Notes: a model not told the origin generated them from the sequence alone. 64,000 bases of DNA from Bacteroidetes bacterium UKL13-3 (GCA_001602415.1 CP012155.1:1654718-1718717); one strand, 5' to 3'; positions 1-7,714 are shown, counted from the stretch's first letter. Translations and numbers: made by a program.

Positions 1-360
1 CTTGACGGCAAGAATCAAGTTTTGGCGCAAGGAGAAAAAATGACGCTACCGAAAAACAAACCACACAATCATTACAATGCTAGCAATGAAACTGTTATTT
101 TAATTCAATCTGTTACACCTGCCTTAGACTTTGACTATCTATTAGAAAATATTATAGGACTTACCATTGACGGAAAAATGCCGAATGGAAAAGCAGGATT
201 AATTCAGGAATTGGTAACGTTAAAATACTTGGACAGCAAAAGTTACCTTGCCGATATTCCGCAAGGACTGCAGAAATTGCTAATGAATGTCGTAGGGCCT
301 ATTGGACGTATATTTGGGTATAGAGCAATTTACAAGAAATATTCGGACATAGAAAAATAA
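1..360 (+). CDS. Cupin-domain protein, C-terminal part (5' end outside window)
   Basis: The reading frame is open from base 1 and stops at 360, so the gene begins upstream of the window. The first visible residues (DGKNQVLAQGEKMTLPKNKP, then HNHYN) look like the end of a cupin barrel: a short strand, a loop with L-P-x-x-x-P-H, then the last strand. After it comes a tail with a hydrophobic segment (LLMNVVGPIGRIFGYRAIY), which is seen in small cupin proteins of this phylum. I infer a metal-binding cupin of unknown substrate. An IS-derived repeat starts eight bases after the stop codon, so this gene borders the mobile-element-rich zone. Confidence 0.6.
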   Translation, partial: LDGKNQVLAQGEKMTLPKNKPHNHYNASNETVILIQSVTPALDFDYLLENIIGLTIDGKMPNGKAGLIQELVTLKYLDSKSYLADIPQGLQKLLMNVVGPIGRIFGYRAIYKKYSDIEK

Positions 361-367
361 CTACCGC

Positions 368-639
368 TAACAAATAGCGCTTAAACGAAGTGTACCCACT
401 TCGTTTTAAGCGTGTGTTGACTGAAGCGTGACGGTTTTTTTTGCGAGTTATGTGTTTTGAATGTTTGGGATTATTTTTGGCTGCATGGTGGGTGTATTTT
501 TAGTTGGTGCAGCTTTACTTTTTTAGCGCTTTAATGCGCTTTTTTTGTGCTTTTTGTTTTGCAGGCTGGTAACTTTTGTAGGCATCCCCAAAAATAGTAC
601 GATTTAAAAGTAGAAAATAATTCTAACTTTAAATTGTAA
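368..639. mobile_element. IS91-like element remnant copy 1 joined to an IS3 left-end scrap
   Basis: Bases 368-576 repeat almost identically at 4006 and 6875. The block starts with TAACAAATAGCGC and then a strong hairpin with arms GCGCTTAAACGAAGTG and CACTTCGTTTTAAGCG. At 577 the sequence switches to TGTAGGCATCCCC and the 60 bases after it, which recur at 7205, where they lead into the start of an IS3-type OrfA. Copy 1 is therefore two elements joined. No open gene remains in it. From 640 to 771 there is only AT-rich sequence with a weak 8-bp inverted repeat (712-748) that could act as a terminator for the fur-family gene. Confidence 0.7.
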
Positions 640-771
640 GGGCGACCGTTTAACCATCAACATTTGTGCTCACAATGCACGACAAAAGCCAACCCTCTCA
701 AAATTAAAAGAGCTGTTTTATCATCACACATGCCGACCCAAAAACAGCACATTTAATTTTACCCAACCGCA

Positions 772-1149
772 CTACAAACATTCCGGACAAAGACCAGAAA
801 GGGTAAAGTTCATTTCGCTGACTTTATAATTCTTAGGCAACTTAAATGTCGGTTCAACATCGTCAATACAAGTAACAGCTTTACATTTTTGACAACTGAA
901 ATGAATATGGTGGTGGTGGTGCTTTTCTGAACAAGAATGACAACTGGCATATTTAACCACGCCATCTACATTAATAATTTTGTGAATTACACCTTCGTCT
1001 AGCAATCTTTCTAATACACGATAAATCGTAACCCTATCGCACAATCCTAACAAAGACTTTTGAATTTCAGAATGCGACAACGCTATTGGAGAACCAGTTA
1101 TCAATTCTTGAATTTCAGTTTTTGCGGCAGTATTTCTTACTAACTTCAT
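772..1149 (-). CDS. Fur-family metalloregulator, probably Zur-like
   Basis: A 125-residue Fur-superfamily repressor. The N-terminal winged helix includes LCDRVTIYRVLERLLDEG, the recognition-helix region typical of Fur/Zur. A His-rich loop (HHHHHIHF, residues 77-84) lies at the domain hinge. Two CxxC pairs, CQKC (86-89) and CPEC (121-124), form the usual structural zinc site. It is divergent from an AztD-like zinc-chaperone lipoprotein, with a CobW-type GTPase next, and two Fur-type palindromes lie in the shared intergenic region. I infer zinc-responsive repression of the divergent genes and of itself. Fur and Zur cannot be told apart from sequence alone; the zinc call rests on the neighbours. 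Confidence 0.85.
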   Translation of the reverse strand: MKLVRNTAAKTEIQELITGSPIALSHSEIQKSLLGLCDRVTIYRVLERLLDEGVIHKIINVDGVVKYASCHSCSEKHHHHHIHFSCQKCKAVTCIDDVEPTFKLPKNYKVSEMNFTLSGLCPECL

Positions 1150-1165
1150 TATTTTTTTAAGTTTT

Positions 1166-1184
1166 AACGCAATAATGTTGCGTT
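1166..1184. promoter_or_regulatory. Fur/Zur-type operator 1
   Basis: AACGCAATAATGTTGCGTT is a 19-bp palindrome in which eight of nine base pairs match around a central A. That is the size and shape of a Fur-family box. It overlaps the -33 TTG of the promoter for the lipoprotein gene and lies 17 bp upstream of the regulator's own start codon. Binding would therefore block both divergent genes. Confidence 0.7.
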
Positions 1185-1207
1185 TTTAAATGTAATAATT
1201 ATATTTG
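1178..1207 (+). promoter_or_regulatory. Bacteroidota-type promoter of the AztD-like gene
   Basis: TTG at 1178-1180, exactly 19 bp, then TATATTTG at 1200-1207. This matches the phylum's TTG-N19-TAnnTTTG consensus at every fixed position. It points towards the gene starting at 1357 and predicts a leader of about 140 nt. Confidence 0.7.
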
Positions 1208-1220
1208 CAGCATTGTTGCA
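1206..1220. promoter_or_regulatory. Fur/Zur-type operator 2
   Basis: TGCAGCATTGTTGCA is a 7-1-7 palindrome with six of seven pairs. It shares the half-site TGTTGC(A/G)TT with operator 1 (TGTTGCATT here, TGTTGCGTT there). It starts at the end of the -7 element and covers the expected transcription start. Confidence 0.6.
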
Positions 1221-1356
1221 TTAAGCTAATTATTCTTTAATGATATATTATAAAAAACAAAAAAGACTTTAACTAATAGAATGCGTTGGTCAATCTCACG
1301 CTTAAAAGTAAATCAGTATTGCATTCAATATTAAAACTTTAATCAAATAAAAAAAA

Positions 1357-2550
1357 ATGAAAAAATTATTTTACTTTATGGTTATTGCTGTTTCAATTAC
1401 AGCTTGTAAAAAGGATGATGAACAAACAGAGCCTCAAGCTTTATTAAAAGAATATAGGTTTCTTAGGATGATAGTTTCTGATGAGCAAACGAATCAAATC
1501 ACTTACCTTAACTTATATGACGATACCAAAATTAACTTTGAGACAAAATTTCCTAAATCGGCTGTTTACACCTCTGGATCAGGAAGATTTGCCGCCATTG
1601 CACATACAAATAATAATTTAGCAGAAACGTTTGACTCAGGCTTAGAATTTCACGGTAACCATGTAGATACGAAAGGTACTCCAAAATTTGGATTGATGGT
1701 AAGTGAATCTCTTAAGCCCACCCATTTTAAAGCAAAAAATAATGAACTTTTATTCTTTAATGATGGGGATGCATCACTTTCGTATGGTTCAGAATCAAGC
1801 ATTCACACACAAGCTAAAATGACAACTATTAATACTGGGTTAATTGCTCATCATGGAGCTATGGCACATTTTTCGAATGGAACTTATGCAGTTACATCAA
1901 AAGATAATTCAGTTAAGGGGCCACTTCCTGAAAGAGTAATTATAATTGATAAAACAGGCAAAGAATTACATAAATCAACAATTGCAACCACTGGTATTCA
2001 TGGTAGTGCCACCGATGGGGAAAATGCTCTTTTTGGATCTGCTAGTGGGATTTTAGTTATTTCGTCTGCTGGAGCCCAACGATTAATTCCTTATCCAAAT
2101 GATTTTGGTACCGCTTGGTTTGGCACTATATTAGAAACTTCTATAGGCAATAAATTCATCGGTTATACTGCTGCTAAAGGAGCTTATTTGATCGATATTT
2201 CTGCAAATACTATATCCCCATTGATGGTGAATACCGATATCATGCAGATTAAAACCAGTTACGATTTATCAAAACTTGGTGTTTTATTACATTCAGGTTT
2301 AATGAAAATTATTGATTTAAGAACAAATAAAACTGATTTTGAACAAAACATTACAGAGGCAACAGATAAATCATCAACTCAAAAACCACAAATGGTGATG
2401 AGCAATAGGTATATCTATATAGCTTTACCTAAATCGGGTGAAATTCAAAAAACACGAATTGCTCAGCCTAGTACAGCTACTAAAATAAAAGTAAGTGCAA
2501 ATCCCTATCGCATAGCAATTATAGGACACGAATCTGACGAATCTCATTAA
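1357..2550 (+). CDS. AztD-like zinc-chaperone family lipoprotein (beta-propeller)
   Basis: A 397-residue predicted lipoprotein with a signal peptide ending in the lipobox SITAC (Cys17). The body reads as a seven-bladed propeller-like protein. It resembles the periplasmic zinc metallochaperone AztD: a SGLEFHGNHVDTKGTP stretch, then KPTHF, an IAHHGAMAHF segment, PERVIIIDKTGKE, TGIHGSATDG, and a C-terminal VSANPYRIAIIG followed by HESDESH. The clustered histidines (HGNH, HHG, IHG, the terminal HESDESH) are likely metal ligands. Known AztD proteins are soluble and sit with the AztABC zinc transporter; here the protein is lipid-anchored and no ABC genes are nearby. The Fur-type operators upstream predict induction in zinc shortage. 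Family assignment is from memory of the motif pattern. Confidence 0.65.
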   Translation: MKKLFYFMVIAVSITACKKDDEQTEPQALLKEYRFLRMIVSDEQTNQITYLNLYDDTKINFETKFPKSAVYTSGSGRFAAIAHTNNNLAETFDSGLEFHGNHVDTKGTPKFGLMVSESLKPTHFKAKNNELLFFNDGDASLSYGSESSIHTQAKMTTINTGLIAHHGAMAHFSNGTYAVTSKDNSVKGPLPERVIIIDKTGKELHKSTIATTGIHGSATDGENALFGSASGILVISSAGAQRLIPYPNDFGTAWFGTILETSIGNKFIGYTAAKGAYLIDISANTISPLMVNTDIMQIKTSYDLSKLGVLLHSGLMKIIDLRTNKTDFEQNITEATDKSSTQKPQMVMSNRYIYIALPKSGEIQKTRIAQPSTATKIKVSANPYRIAIIGHESDESH

Positions 2551-2661
2551 GTTGTTTTGCTAATAATTAATCTGTGTTGTTCAGATAATACTCAATATTA
2601 AAGTTTTTTTTAACTGTAATTTTTCATTAAACCCTATTTCACTGCTTAAACATTTTATGTT

Positions 2662-3876
2662 ATGCAAAATTACTTAATAAAAAAAATACCAGTAACAGTA
2701 TTAAGCGGTTTCTTGGGAGCAGGAAAAACAACTTTGCTCAACCACATTTTGCATAACAAAGACGGCTTAAAAGTAGCCGTAATTGTAAACGATATGAGTG
2801 AAGTAAATGTAGATGCAAGACTTGTGAATGAGCAAAATGTGCTATCACGAACCGAAGAAAAATTAGTGGAAATGAGCAACGGTTGTATCTGTTGCACTCT
2901 TCGGGAAGACTTGATGATAGAAGTGGAGAAATTGGCTAATGAAGGACGATTTGATTACTTGCTTATTGAAAGCACAGGCATTAGCGAACCAGTTCCTGTA
3001 GCCCAAACATTTAGTTTTGTGGACGAAGAAAAAGGAATTGACCTTTCAAAATTTAGCTATATTGACACAATGGTTACAGTGGTGGACTGCTTCAATTTCT
3101 TCAACGACTTTGGAACAAACGAATTGTTGATTGACCGAAAACTAACCGATATGGAAGGCGATTATAGAACCATTGTAAACCTATTGACCGACCAAATAGA
3201 ATTTGCCAATGTTATCATTCTAAACAAAACGGATTTAGTGGACGATAAAACGGTAGGACTTTTGAAAGCATCAATTCAAAAACTAAATCCGGGTGCAAAA
3301 ATTATTTCTTCAAATTTCAGTAAAGTAGCACCAAACGAAATTTTAAACACCAAACTTTTTGACTTTGAAGAGGCGCAATCTTCGGCAGGTTGGCAAAAGG
3401 AACTAGAAGGTGGAACACATACACCCGAAACAGAAGAATACGGAATTTCATCTTTCGTATTTAGAAGCCAAAAACCTTTTCACCCAGAACGATTTTGGAA
3501 ATACATCAATGAAGAATATCCAAGTGGAATTATTAGAGCCAAAGGACTTTTTTGGTTAGCATCAAGACCAGACGATGCAATAAATTTTAGCCAAGCAGGT
3601 GGTTCATCACGTCTTGAAAAAGCAGGCGTTTGGTGGGCAAGTATGACTTTTAATGAGCGATTAAAATACCAATCGTTTGCCGACAACCGAGAATATATTG
3701 AAAGTAAATGGAGTAAGCAATGGGGTGATAGAATGAACGAGTTGGTATTTATTGGACAAGACATTGAAAAAGAAAAAATGATAGCTGACCTTGAAAAATG
3801 TTTGTTGCAGGACAGCGAACAAATACAATTTGAAAGTAAAAAGGCATTTGCCGACCCCTTCCCGAAAGACATTTAA
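2662..3876 (+). CDS. CobW/ZNG1-family GTPase, putative zinc metallochaperone
   Basis: A 404-residue G3E-family GTPase. The Walker A motif GFLGAGKT is at residues 16-23. The metal-binding CxCC motif (CICC, 75-78, in [11 protein letters not shown]) is the hallmark of COG0523 proteins. [15 protein letters not shown] is the G-domain switch region and NKTDL the guanine-specificity motif. The CobW C-terminal domain starts near residue 258 ([19 protein letters not shown]). COG0523 proteins of the ZigA/YciC/ZNG1 type pass zinc to client enzymes under zinc limitation. The gene follows the AztD-like lipoprotein by 111 bp on the same strand, with no terminator visible between them, so co-transcription under the Zur-type control is likely. 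A strong terminator follows. Confidence 0.88.
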   Translation: MQNYLIKKIPVTVLSGFLGAGKTTLLNHILHNKDGLKVAVIVNDMSEVNVDARLVNEQNVLSRTEEKLVEMSNGCICCTLREDLMIEVEKLANEGRFDYLLIESTGISEPVPVAQTFSFVDEEKGIDLSKFSYIDTMVTVVDCFNFFNDFGTNELLIDRKLTDMEGDYRTIVNLLTDQIEFANVIILNKTDLVDDKTVGLLKASIQKLNPGAKIISSNFSKVAPNEILNTKLFDFEEAQSSAGWQKELEGGTHTPETEEYGISSFVFRSQKPFHPERFWKYINEEYPSGIIRAKGLFWLASRPDDAINFSQAGGSSRLEKAGVWWASMTFNERLKYQSFADNREYIESKWSKQWGDRMNELVFIGQDIEKEKMIADLEKCLLQDSEQIQFESKKAFADPFPKDI

Positions 3877-3882
3877 CTTGAA

Positions 3883-3920
3883 AATGTGCCACCGCTTTTG
3901 GTGGCACATTTGCTTTTTTG
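3883..3920 (+). terminator. Rho-independent terminator after the CobW-type gene
   Basis: A perfect 11-bp stem, AATGTGCCACC and GGTGGCACATT, with loop GCTTTT, followed by TGCTTTTTTG. It begins seven bases after the stop codon and closes the zinc-type transcription unit. Confidence 0.9.
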
Positions 3921-4005
3921 CAAACGCAAAAAGCCAAACAAAAAAAGCAAAAGAGCCACCAAGCCAACGCACTGGGACAACAGTGGACAAGAAACAACGA
4001 AGGCA

Positions 4006-4790
4006 TAACAAATAGCGCTTAAACGAAGTGTACCCACTTCGATTTAAGCGTGTGTTGACTGAAGCGTGACGTTTTTTTTCGCGAGTTATGTGTTTTGAAT
4101 GTTTGGGATTATTTTTGGCTGCTTGGTGGGTGTATTTTTAGTTGGTGCAGCTTTACTTTTTTAGCGCTTTAATGCGCTTTTTTGTGCTTTTTGTTTTGCA
4201 GGCTGGTAACTTTTGTGTGTTGTTTTAGGTTTTGGGCAATGCGCGGCCTAGTTGCCTGTTTTAGGCAATTAAGGTTATGCAATATTTAACGCTTGCTGGC
4301 GGGCTTGGTGTAGCAATGCCAATGGTGGTGCTTTAAACAATTGTTTGCACTCTTGCTTTGATAATACTACTGGTAAGGTTTGGTTTTTTTTGATACTGGG
4401 TAGTTTAATGGCTGCATCTTCCATACCAAATATTCTGAACCAAAAACGTAATGCAAAAACTGCATGCTTAAAGTAGCTGATGGATTTTCCTTCTACCTCG
4501 GTGCTTCTGTAAAAATAAGCGTTTAACTCATCAATACTTATGTGATGAGGCAACCTATTAAAGTGCAAGGCTACGTAAGCCAACGAGCGACCATAGTTGG
4601 TTAACAATCCTTTGCTTAATTGTTTTACCATTACCTGCTCTAAAAAATAATCGTAAGCTTGGCTAAAGCCTATTACCGATAACTTTGCTTGATGTACAAT
4701 TGTTGATGTTGTGTTTTTTTTAATGTCATAACTTTATTGTTTTGATTTTATTTCTTACAAAGTTTATCCTATTTTGCAATGAAATGCTAC
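4006..4790. mobile_element. IS91-like/tyrosine-recombinase element remnant copy 2 (longest)
   Basis: This copy has the same hairpin end as copies 1 and 3 (TAACAAATAGCGC onward, arms around TACC at 4015-4052). It runs identically with copy 3 to about 4331, then continues into a decayed recombinase gene that the others have lost. The left flank reads GGCATAAC. The right boundary is not certain; I place it where the recombinase leader ends, near 4790. No transposase gene remains. Confidence 0.6.
4275..4729 (-). pseudogene. Tyrosine recombinase (phage-integrase family), N-terminal fragment, frameshifted
   Basis: The frame from 4631 down to 4275 encodes an integrase N-terminal SAM-like domain (HISIDELNAYFYRSTEVEG, SYFKHAVFALRFWF) and the start of the catalytic domain (LPVVLSKQECKQLFKAPP). 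It then stops after an unrelated tail, so the catalytic Arg-His-Tyr region is absent. Upstream the protein can be read on (AKLSVIGFSQAYDYFLEQVM) to an ATG at 4729 only if one base is changed in a run of eight T at 4714-4721. This is a slippage frameshift. Recombinases of this type occur with IS91-family transposases in Bacteroidota; that link is from background knowledge. Confidence 0.75.
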
Positions 4791-4792
4791 CG

Positions 4793-4935
4793 CAGGTTTA
4801 GTTCAACACGGGTTTGGCAAAAGTGGCGGTTCAGTGCTCAGCAGACATATTTGTGGTAAATCAAATTTTGGTTCTCCGCATCAACATTTGTGGTAAAAAT
4901 CGCCACCTTCGCCAAGGCCAAAAACGTTATGGCTA
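4793..4935. repeat. Foldable imperfect inverted repeat (attC-like in layout)
   Basis: The left arm GGGTTTGGCAAAAGTGGCGG (4810-4829) is nearly complementary to the right arm CGCCACCTTCGCCAAGGCC (4901-4919). The 71-base loop holds a direct repeat, ATTTGTGGTAAA (twice). The block ends in ACGTTATGGC. Long folded sites ending in a GTTA-type core are the general plan of integron attC sites, but the core does not match the canonical GTTRRRY. Function is unproven. Confidence 0.4.
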
Positions 4936-4985
4936 ATTGTATATAGACGGCAGAATTGAATAACATAGATAAACAATAAAAAATA

Positions 4986-5198
4986 ATGTTACTCGCTAAA
5001 CGAATAAAGGCAATAAGGAAGATGAAAAAAATATCGCAAGCTGATGTAGCTGACAAGTGTGATATAAGCACTTCTGCATACGGACAAATAGAAAGAAGAG
5101 CAGGTAAATGTACTTTTGAAACATTACATAAAATTGCGAATGCTCTTGGAGTAAGTGTTTCTTATTTAGTTGATATTGATAATGAGATAAAATGCTGA
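4986..5198 (+). CDS. Small Cro/C1-type HTH regulator
   Basis: A 70-residue single-domain protein of the XRE family. The helix-turn-helix is spread over residues 6-60: RIKAIRKMKKISQADVA, then CDISTSAYGQIERRAGK as turn and recognition helix, then TLHKIANALGVSVSYL. It has no additional effector domain. It stands 79 bp upstream of the AT-rich lipoprotein gene in the same direction and could control that module. The ATG at 4986 is the only plausible start. Confidence 0.85.
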   Translation: MLLAKRIKAIRKMKKISQADVADKCDISTSAYGQIERRAGKCTFETLHKIANALGVSVSYLVDIDNEIKC

Positions 5199-5277
5199 TT
5201 GAGAATGCAAGTTATAACTTGTTTTTTGTAACTCTGTTAACATTTTATTTTGTATAAAAATCTAATTAACAAATCAA

Positions 5278-6180
5278 ATGAAGCTAAAATATTCAATTCA
5301 TCTCGTCATCTTAACTATTTCCACTTGCATCATTAATTCTTGCAAAAAAGAAAATAATCACCAAGAAACTCCATTCGTAAAAACTTTAAAAGAAGAGTTC
5401 AATAATAACTTTCAAACCTATTCCGAATCTGACTGTCAAGCCATTATTTACTCTGACGCTGGAAATTTCCACAATACAGGTCTTGATTTTTACAGTCAAG
5501 ACTTCTCAGATAATATTCTACACCAGATTAATTATATAAACAATAGAGAGGAAAATTTACAGTACACCAAGGCAAGATTAGTGGCTTTTTTCAACTCACC
5601 ATTAATGCATCGTGACTACACTATTTTGACAAATGAAATGTTAGACTCAATCATTAATAACTCTCTGGAAATAGATGAAGATATTATTTATAACAATAGC
5701 TATTTTTCAGTTAAACAGAATGAGTATCTCCAGATGGTCGAAAACGTTTTGTCTAATGAAAATAATATTTCATATGATGGCGAGAAGTTTTCTAATCAGA
5801 ATATGATAATTAATCTCAATATTATAGAAAATAAAATTTTAAATGATGACTCTTTTAGTGCATGTCAAAAACTAGTTATTTTAGTTCCTATTTCTGTCGC
5901 AAAGTCAAGTTCAATGTATTGGATAGAAGTTGTAAATAAAGATAATACCATAGGCAAAAACTGGTTTAAAAAATCATGGAATAAGGTCAAGAACTATTTT
6001 AAACCTAATCCAAATAATCCAATAAATAACACTAGGATTGTGCGAGTAATTTCCATGGATTATTTAGGAGCATTGAATGGTGCTGTGATAGGTACTTACT
6101 TTGCCGGGCCAAAAGGAACACTAATTGGTGGTATAGTCGGAGGAATTGGCCGTTCAGCATGGACAGTTATTAGTGATTAG
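5278..6180 (+). CDS. Uncharacterised lipoprotein with C-terminal glycine-zipper segment
   Basis: A 300-residue protein that I do not recognise. The signal peptide ends in a lipobox (IINSC, about residue 22) followed by KKE, typical of Bacteroidota surface lipoproteins. The middle is Asn/Asp/Ser-rich with no known motif. The C-terminus (GALNGAVIGTYFAGPKG, then TLIGGIVGGIGRSAW) is a hydrophobic Gly-x3-Gly rich stretch like a glycine zipper or the hydrophobic end of pore-forming peptides. Codon use is more AT-rich than the housekeeping genes around it, and the gene lies between two mobile-element remnants, so it was probably acquired. Confidence 0.7.
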   Translation: MKLKYSIHLVILTISTCIINSCKKENNHQETPFVKTLKEEFNNNFQTYSESDCQAIIYSDAGNFHNTGLDFYSQDFSDNILHQINYINNREENLQYTKARLVAFFNSPLMHRDYTILTNEMLDSIINNSLEIDEDIIYNNSYFSVKQNEYLQMVENVLSNENNISYDGEKFSNQNMIINLNIIENKILNDDSFSACQKLVILVPISVAKSSSMYWIEVVNKDNTIGKNWFKKSWNKVKNYFKPNPNNPINNTRIVRVISMDYLGALNGAVIGTYFAGPKGTLIGGIVGGIGRSAWTVISD

Positions 6181-6238
6181 TTTGTAAGAACTAACACTCA
6201 ATGAAATATGATTTTTTTTTAATTCCACTTATTCTAAA

Positions 6239-6838
6239 ATGAAATTAAATATTCTTGCATTATTCATAGTATTATTTGTAAAAAATGTCGCATGCCAATC
6301 AAACCATTGCTTATCAATAGGCTTTAATGAGACCGTAAGTTTGAACAGACAATATTCTTTTTTCAACCTATTTAATGAACGACCATCAAACAATCTTTCA
6401 CTGTTTAGTTTAGGTTATATTTTCAACAACAATAGAAGTTTTATTAATGCAAATATTAACAGCACTTTGTCCAGTGAAGACCAGTATAGTCAGAACAGTG
6501 TCAATATTAAATATGGCTACTCCATATATAATAAAGAAAGAAATGAAATTAATTTACATTTGATACCAACTATTGGCACTGGCTATTCATCAGATTATGT
6601 TAAAGGTAAAGGCCTAAATAATAATTTTGTAGCGATAAGTACAAATATGTTCATATATAGATATGGTATGGATGCTATTTTCGTAAATAAAAACGGAATT
6701 TTTGCAATTGTCGGTATATATCATGCCTATAGTAACGTAACAAATTGGAGGAATACAGAAACCAATAAAAAGCTAGATGGATCTTATCGGTTAAACAAAT
6801 TAGAAATTGAGTTTGGACTTGGGTTTCGCTTTAAATGA
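6239..6838 (+). CDS. Putative outer-membrane beta-barrel protein, accessory
   Basis: A 199-residue protein with a Sec signal peptide (cleavage after VACQ, near residue 20) and alternating hydrophobic/polar strands, for example LSIGFNETVSL, FINANINSTL, SVNIKYGYSIY and HLIPTIGTGYS. It ends in LEIEFGLGFRFK, close to the aromatic C-terminal signature of outer-membrane barrels. It follows the Gly-zipper lipoprotein by 58 bp in the same direction and shares its AT-rich composition, so the two probably form one unit. No family name can be given. Confidence 0.6.
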   Translation: MKLNILALFIVLFVKNVACQSNHCLSIGFNETVSLNRQYSFFNLFNERPSNNLSLFSLGYIFNNNRSFINANINSTLSSEDQYSQNSVNIKYGYSIYNKERNEINLHLIPTIGTGYSSDYVKGKGLNNNFVAISTNMFIYRYGMDAIFVNKNGIFAIVGIYHAYSNVTNWRNTETNKKLDGSYRLNKLEIEFGLGFRFK

Positions 6839-6874
6839 TCGCTCAATATTTAAATCGTAAATAACAACTAGCCA

Positions 6875-7204
6875 TAACAAATAGCGCTTAAACGAAGTGT
6901 ACCCACTTCGATTTAAGCGTGTGTTGACTGAAGCGTGACGGTTTTTTTTGCGAGTTATGTGTTTTGAATGTTTGGGATTATTTTTGGCTGCTTGGTGGGT
7001 GTATTTTTAGTTGGTGCAGCTTTACTTTTTTAGCGCTTTAATGCGCTTTTTTTGTGCTTTTTGTTTTGCAGGCTGGTAACTTTTGTGTGTTGTTTTAGGT
7101 TTTGGGCAATGCGCGGCCTAGTTGCCTGTTTTAGGCAATTAAGGTTATGCAATATTTAACGCTTGCTGGCGGGCTTGGTGTAGCAATGCCAATGGTGGTG
7201 CATT
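6875..7204. mobile_element. IS91-like element remnant copy 3
   Basis: Nearly identical to copy 2 over about 326 bp: the hairpin end, the AT-rich stretch with GTGCTTTTTGTTTTGCAGG, and the distal tail of the recombinase gene (up to the base matching 4331). It is then cut off by the IS3-type sequence at 7205. The left flank reads GCCATAAC. It carries no complete gene. Confidence 0.7.
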
Positions 7205-7312
7205 TGTAGGCATCCCCAAAAATAGTACGATTTAAAAGTAGAAAATAATTCTAACTTTAAATTGTAAAATATGAAAAAGAGTAAATTCAGTCCAACACAA
7301 ATTGCTGGCATT
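7205..7312 (+). mobile_element. IS3-family left-end remnant with first codons of orfA
   Basis: Starts TGTAGGCATCCCC, the form expected of an IS3-family terminal repeat, and matches 577-639. An ATG at 7271 opens MKKSKFSPTQIAGI, the typical beginning of an IS3-family OrfA, but the frame runs into unrelated sequence after 14 codons and stops at 7330. The rest of the element is gone. Confidence 0.65.
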
Positions 7313-7320
7313 CCCCCATG

Positions 7321-7347
7321 TTCGCGCTAACGTCCCGTTAGTGCGAA
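7321..7347. repeat. REP-like hairpin 1 upstream of the RAYT gene
   Basis: Arms TTCGCGCTAACG and CGTTAGTGCGAA around TCC; eleven pairs plus one G-T. Same orientation as the hairpin at 7583 and opposite to those downstream of the transposase gene. Confidence 0.8.
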
Positions 7348-7464
7348 AGAAGAATTCCCCATGCTAATCCTATCTTAACTGTTTTAAATAACCTCACAAT
7401 TATGCCTCATTTGGTGTGTGCTGCGCTTAAGCATTCCGATGCATTCAACGTTTGCCGTTCTGAA

Positions 7465-7491
7465 TTCACACTAACAAGATGTTAGCGTGAA
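7465..7491. repeat. REP-like hairpin 2 upstream of the RAYT gene (variant)
   Basis: Arms TTCACACTAACA and TGTTAGCGTGAA around AGA. Relative to hairpins 1 and 3 it has changes on both arms that keep the stem paired, so structure rather than sequence seems to be conserved. The surrounding bases, 7348-7464 and 7492-7582, hold no gene I can name. A 40-codon open stretch on the minus strand (LITWQQMLLQKHG) is unassigned. Confidence 0.75.
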
Positions 7492-7582
7492 CGGGGGATT
7501 TTTCTATGTCTATTCCATGCTTTTGCAACAGCATTTGTTGCCACGTTATTAATGCTTGTTGTCGTTTGGGTATTATATCCTG

Positions 7583-7609
7583 TTCGCGCTAACGTCACGT
7601 TAGTGCGAA
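7583..7609. repeat. REP-like hairpin 3 upstream of the RAYT gene
   Basis: Arms TTCGCGCTAACG and CGTTAGTGCGAA around TCA. Its reverse complement matches the hairpin in the downstream array. It lies 105 bp before the transposase start. Confidence 0.8.
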
Positions 7610-7714
7610 TTTAGAACGACAAAACTTCTCTATACATTAATTCTCAAACGGACCACTTCAATAACATGGATTTATAATGTATGAATAGTTAAGCTAAAAA
7701 ATTATATTAGCTTC

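Noticed and set aside
3480..4015. Several ORFs of 74-130 residues on both strands over the end of the CobW-type gene.
   Set aside because: They overlap a well-supported gene and its terminator in other frames and show no domain or signal character.
368..6878. A true integron cassette array.
   Set aside because: The hairpins are attC-like in outline only. The cores (GCATAAC, GTTGACT, GTTATGG) do not match the canonical half-sites, the recombinase is a fragment, and two of the three flanked stretches carry divergent or multi-gene units.
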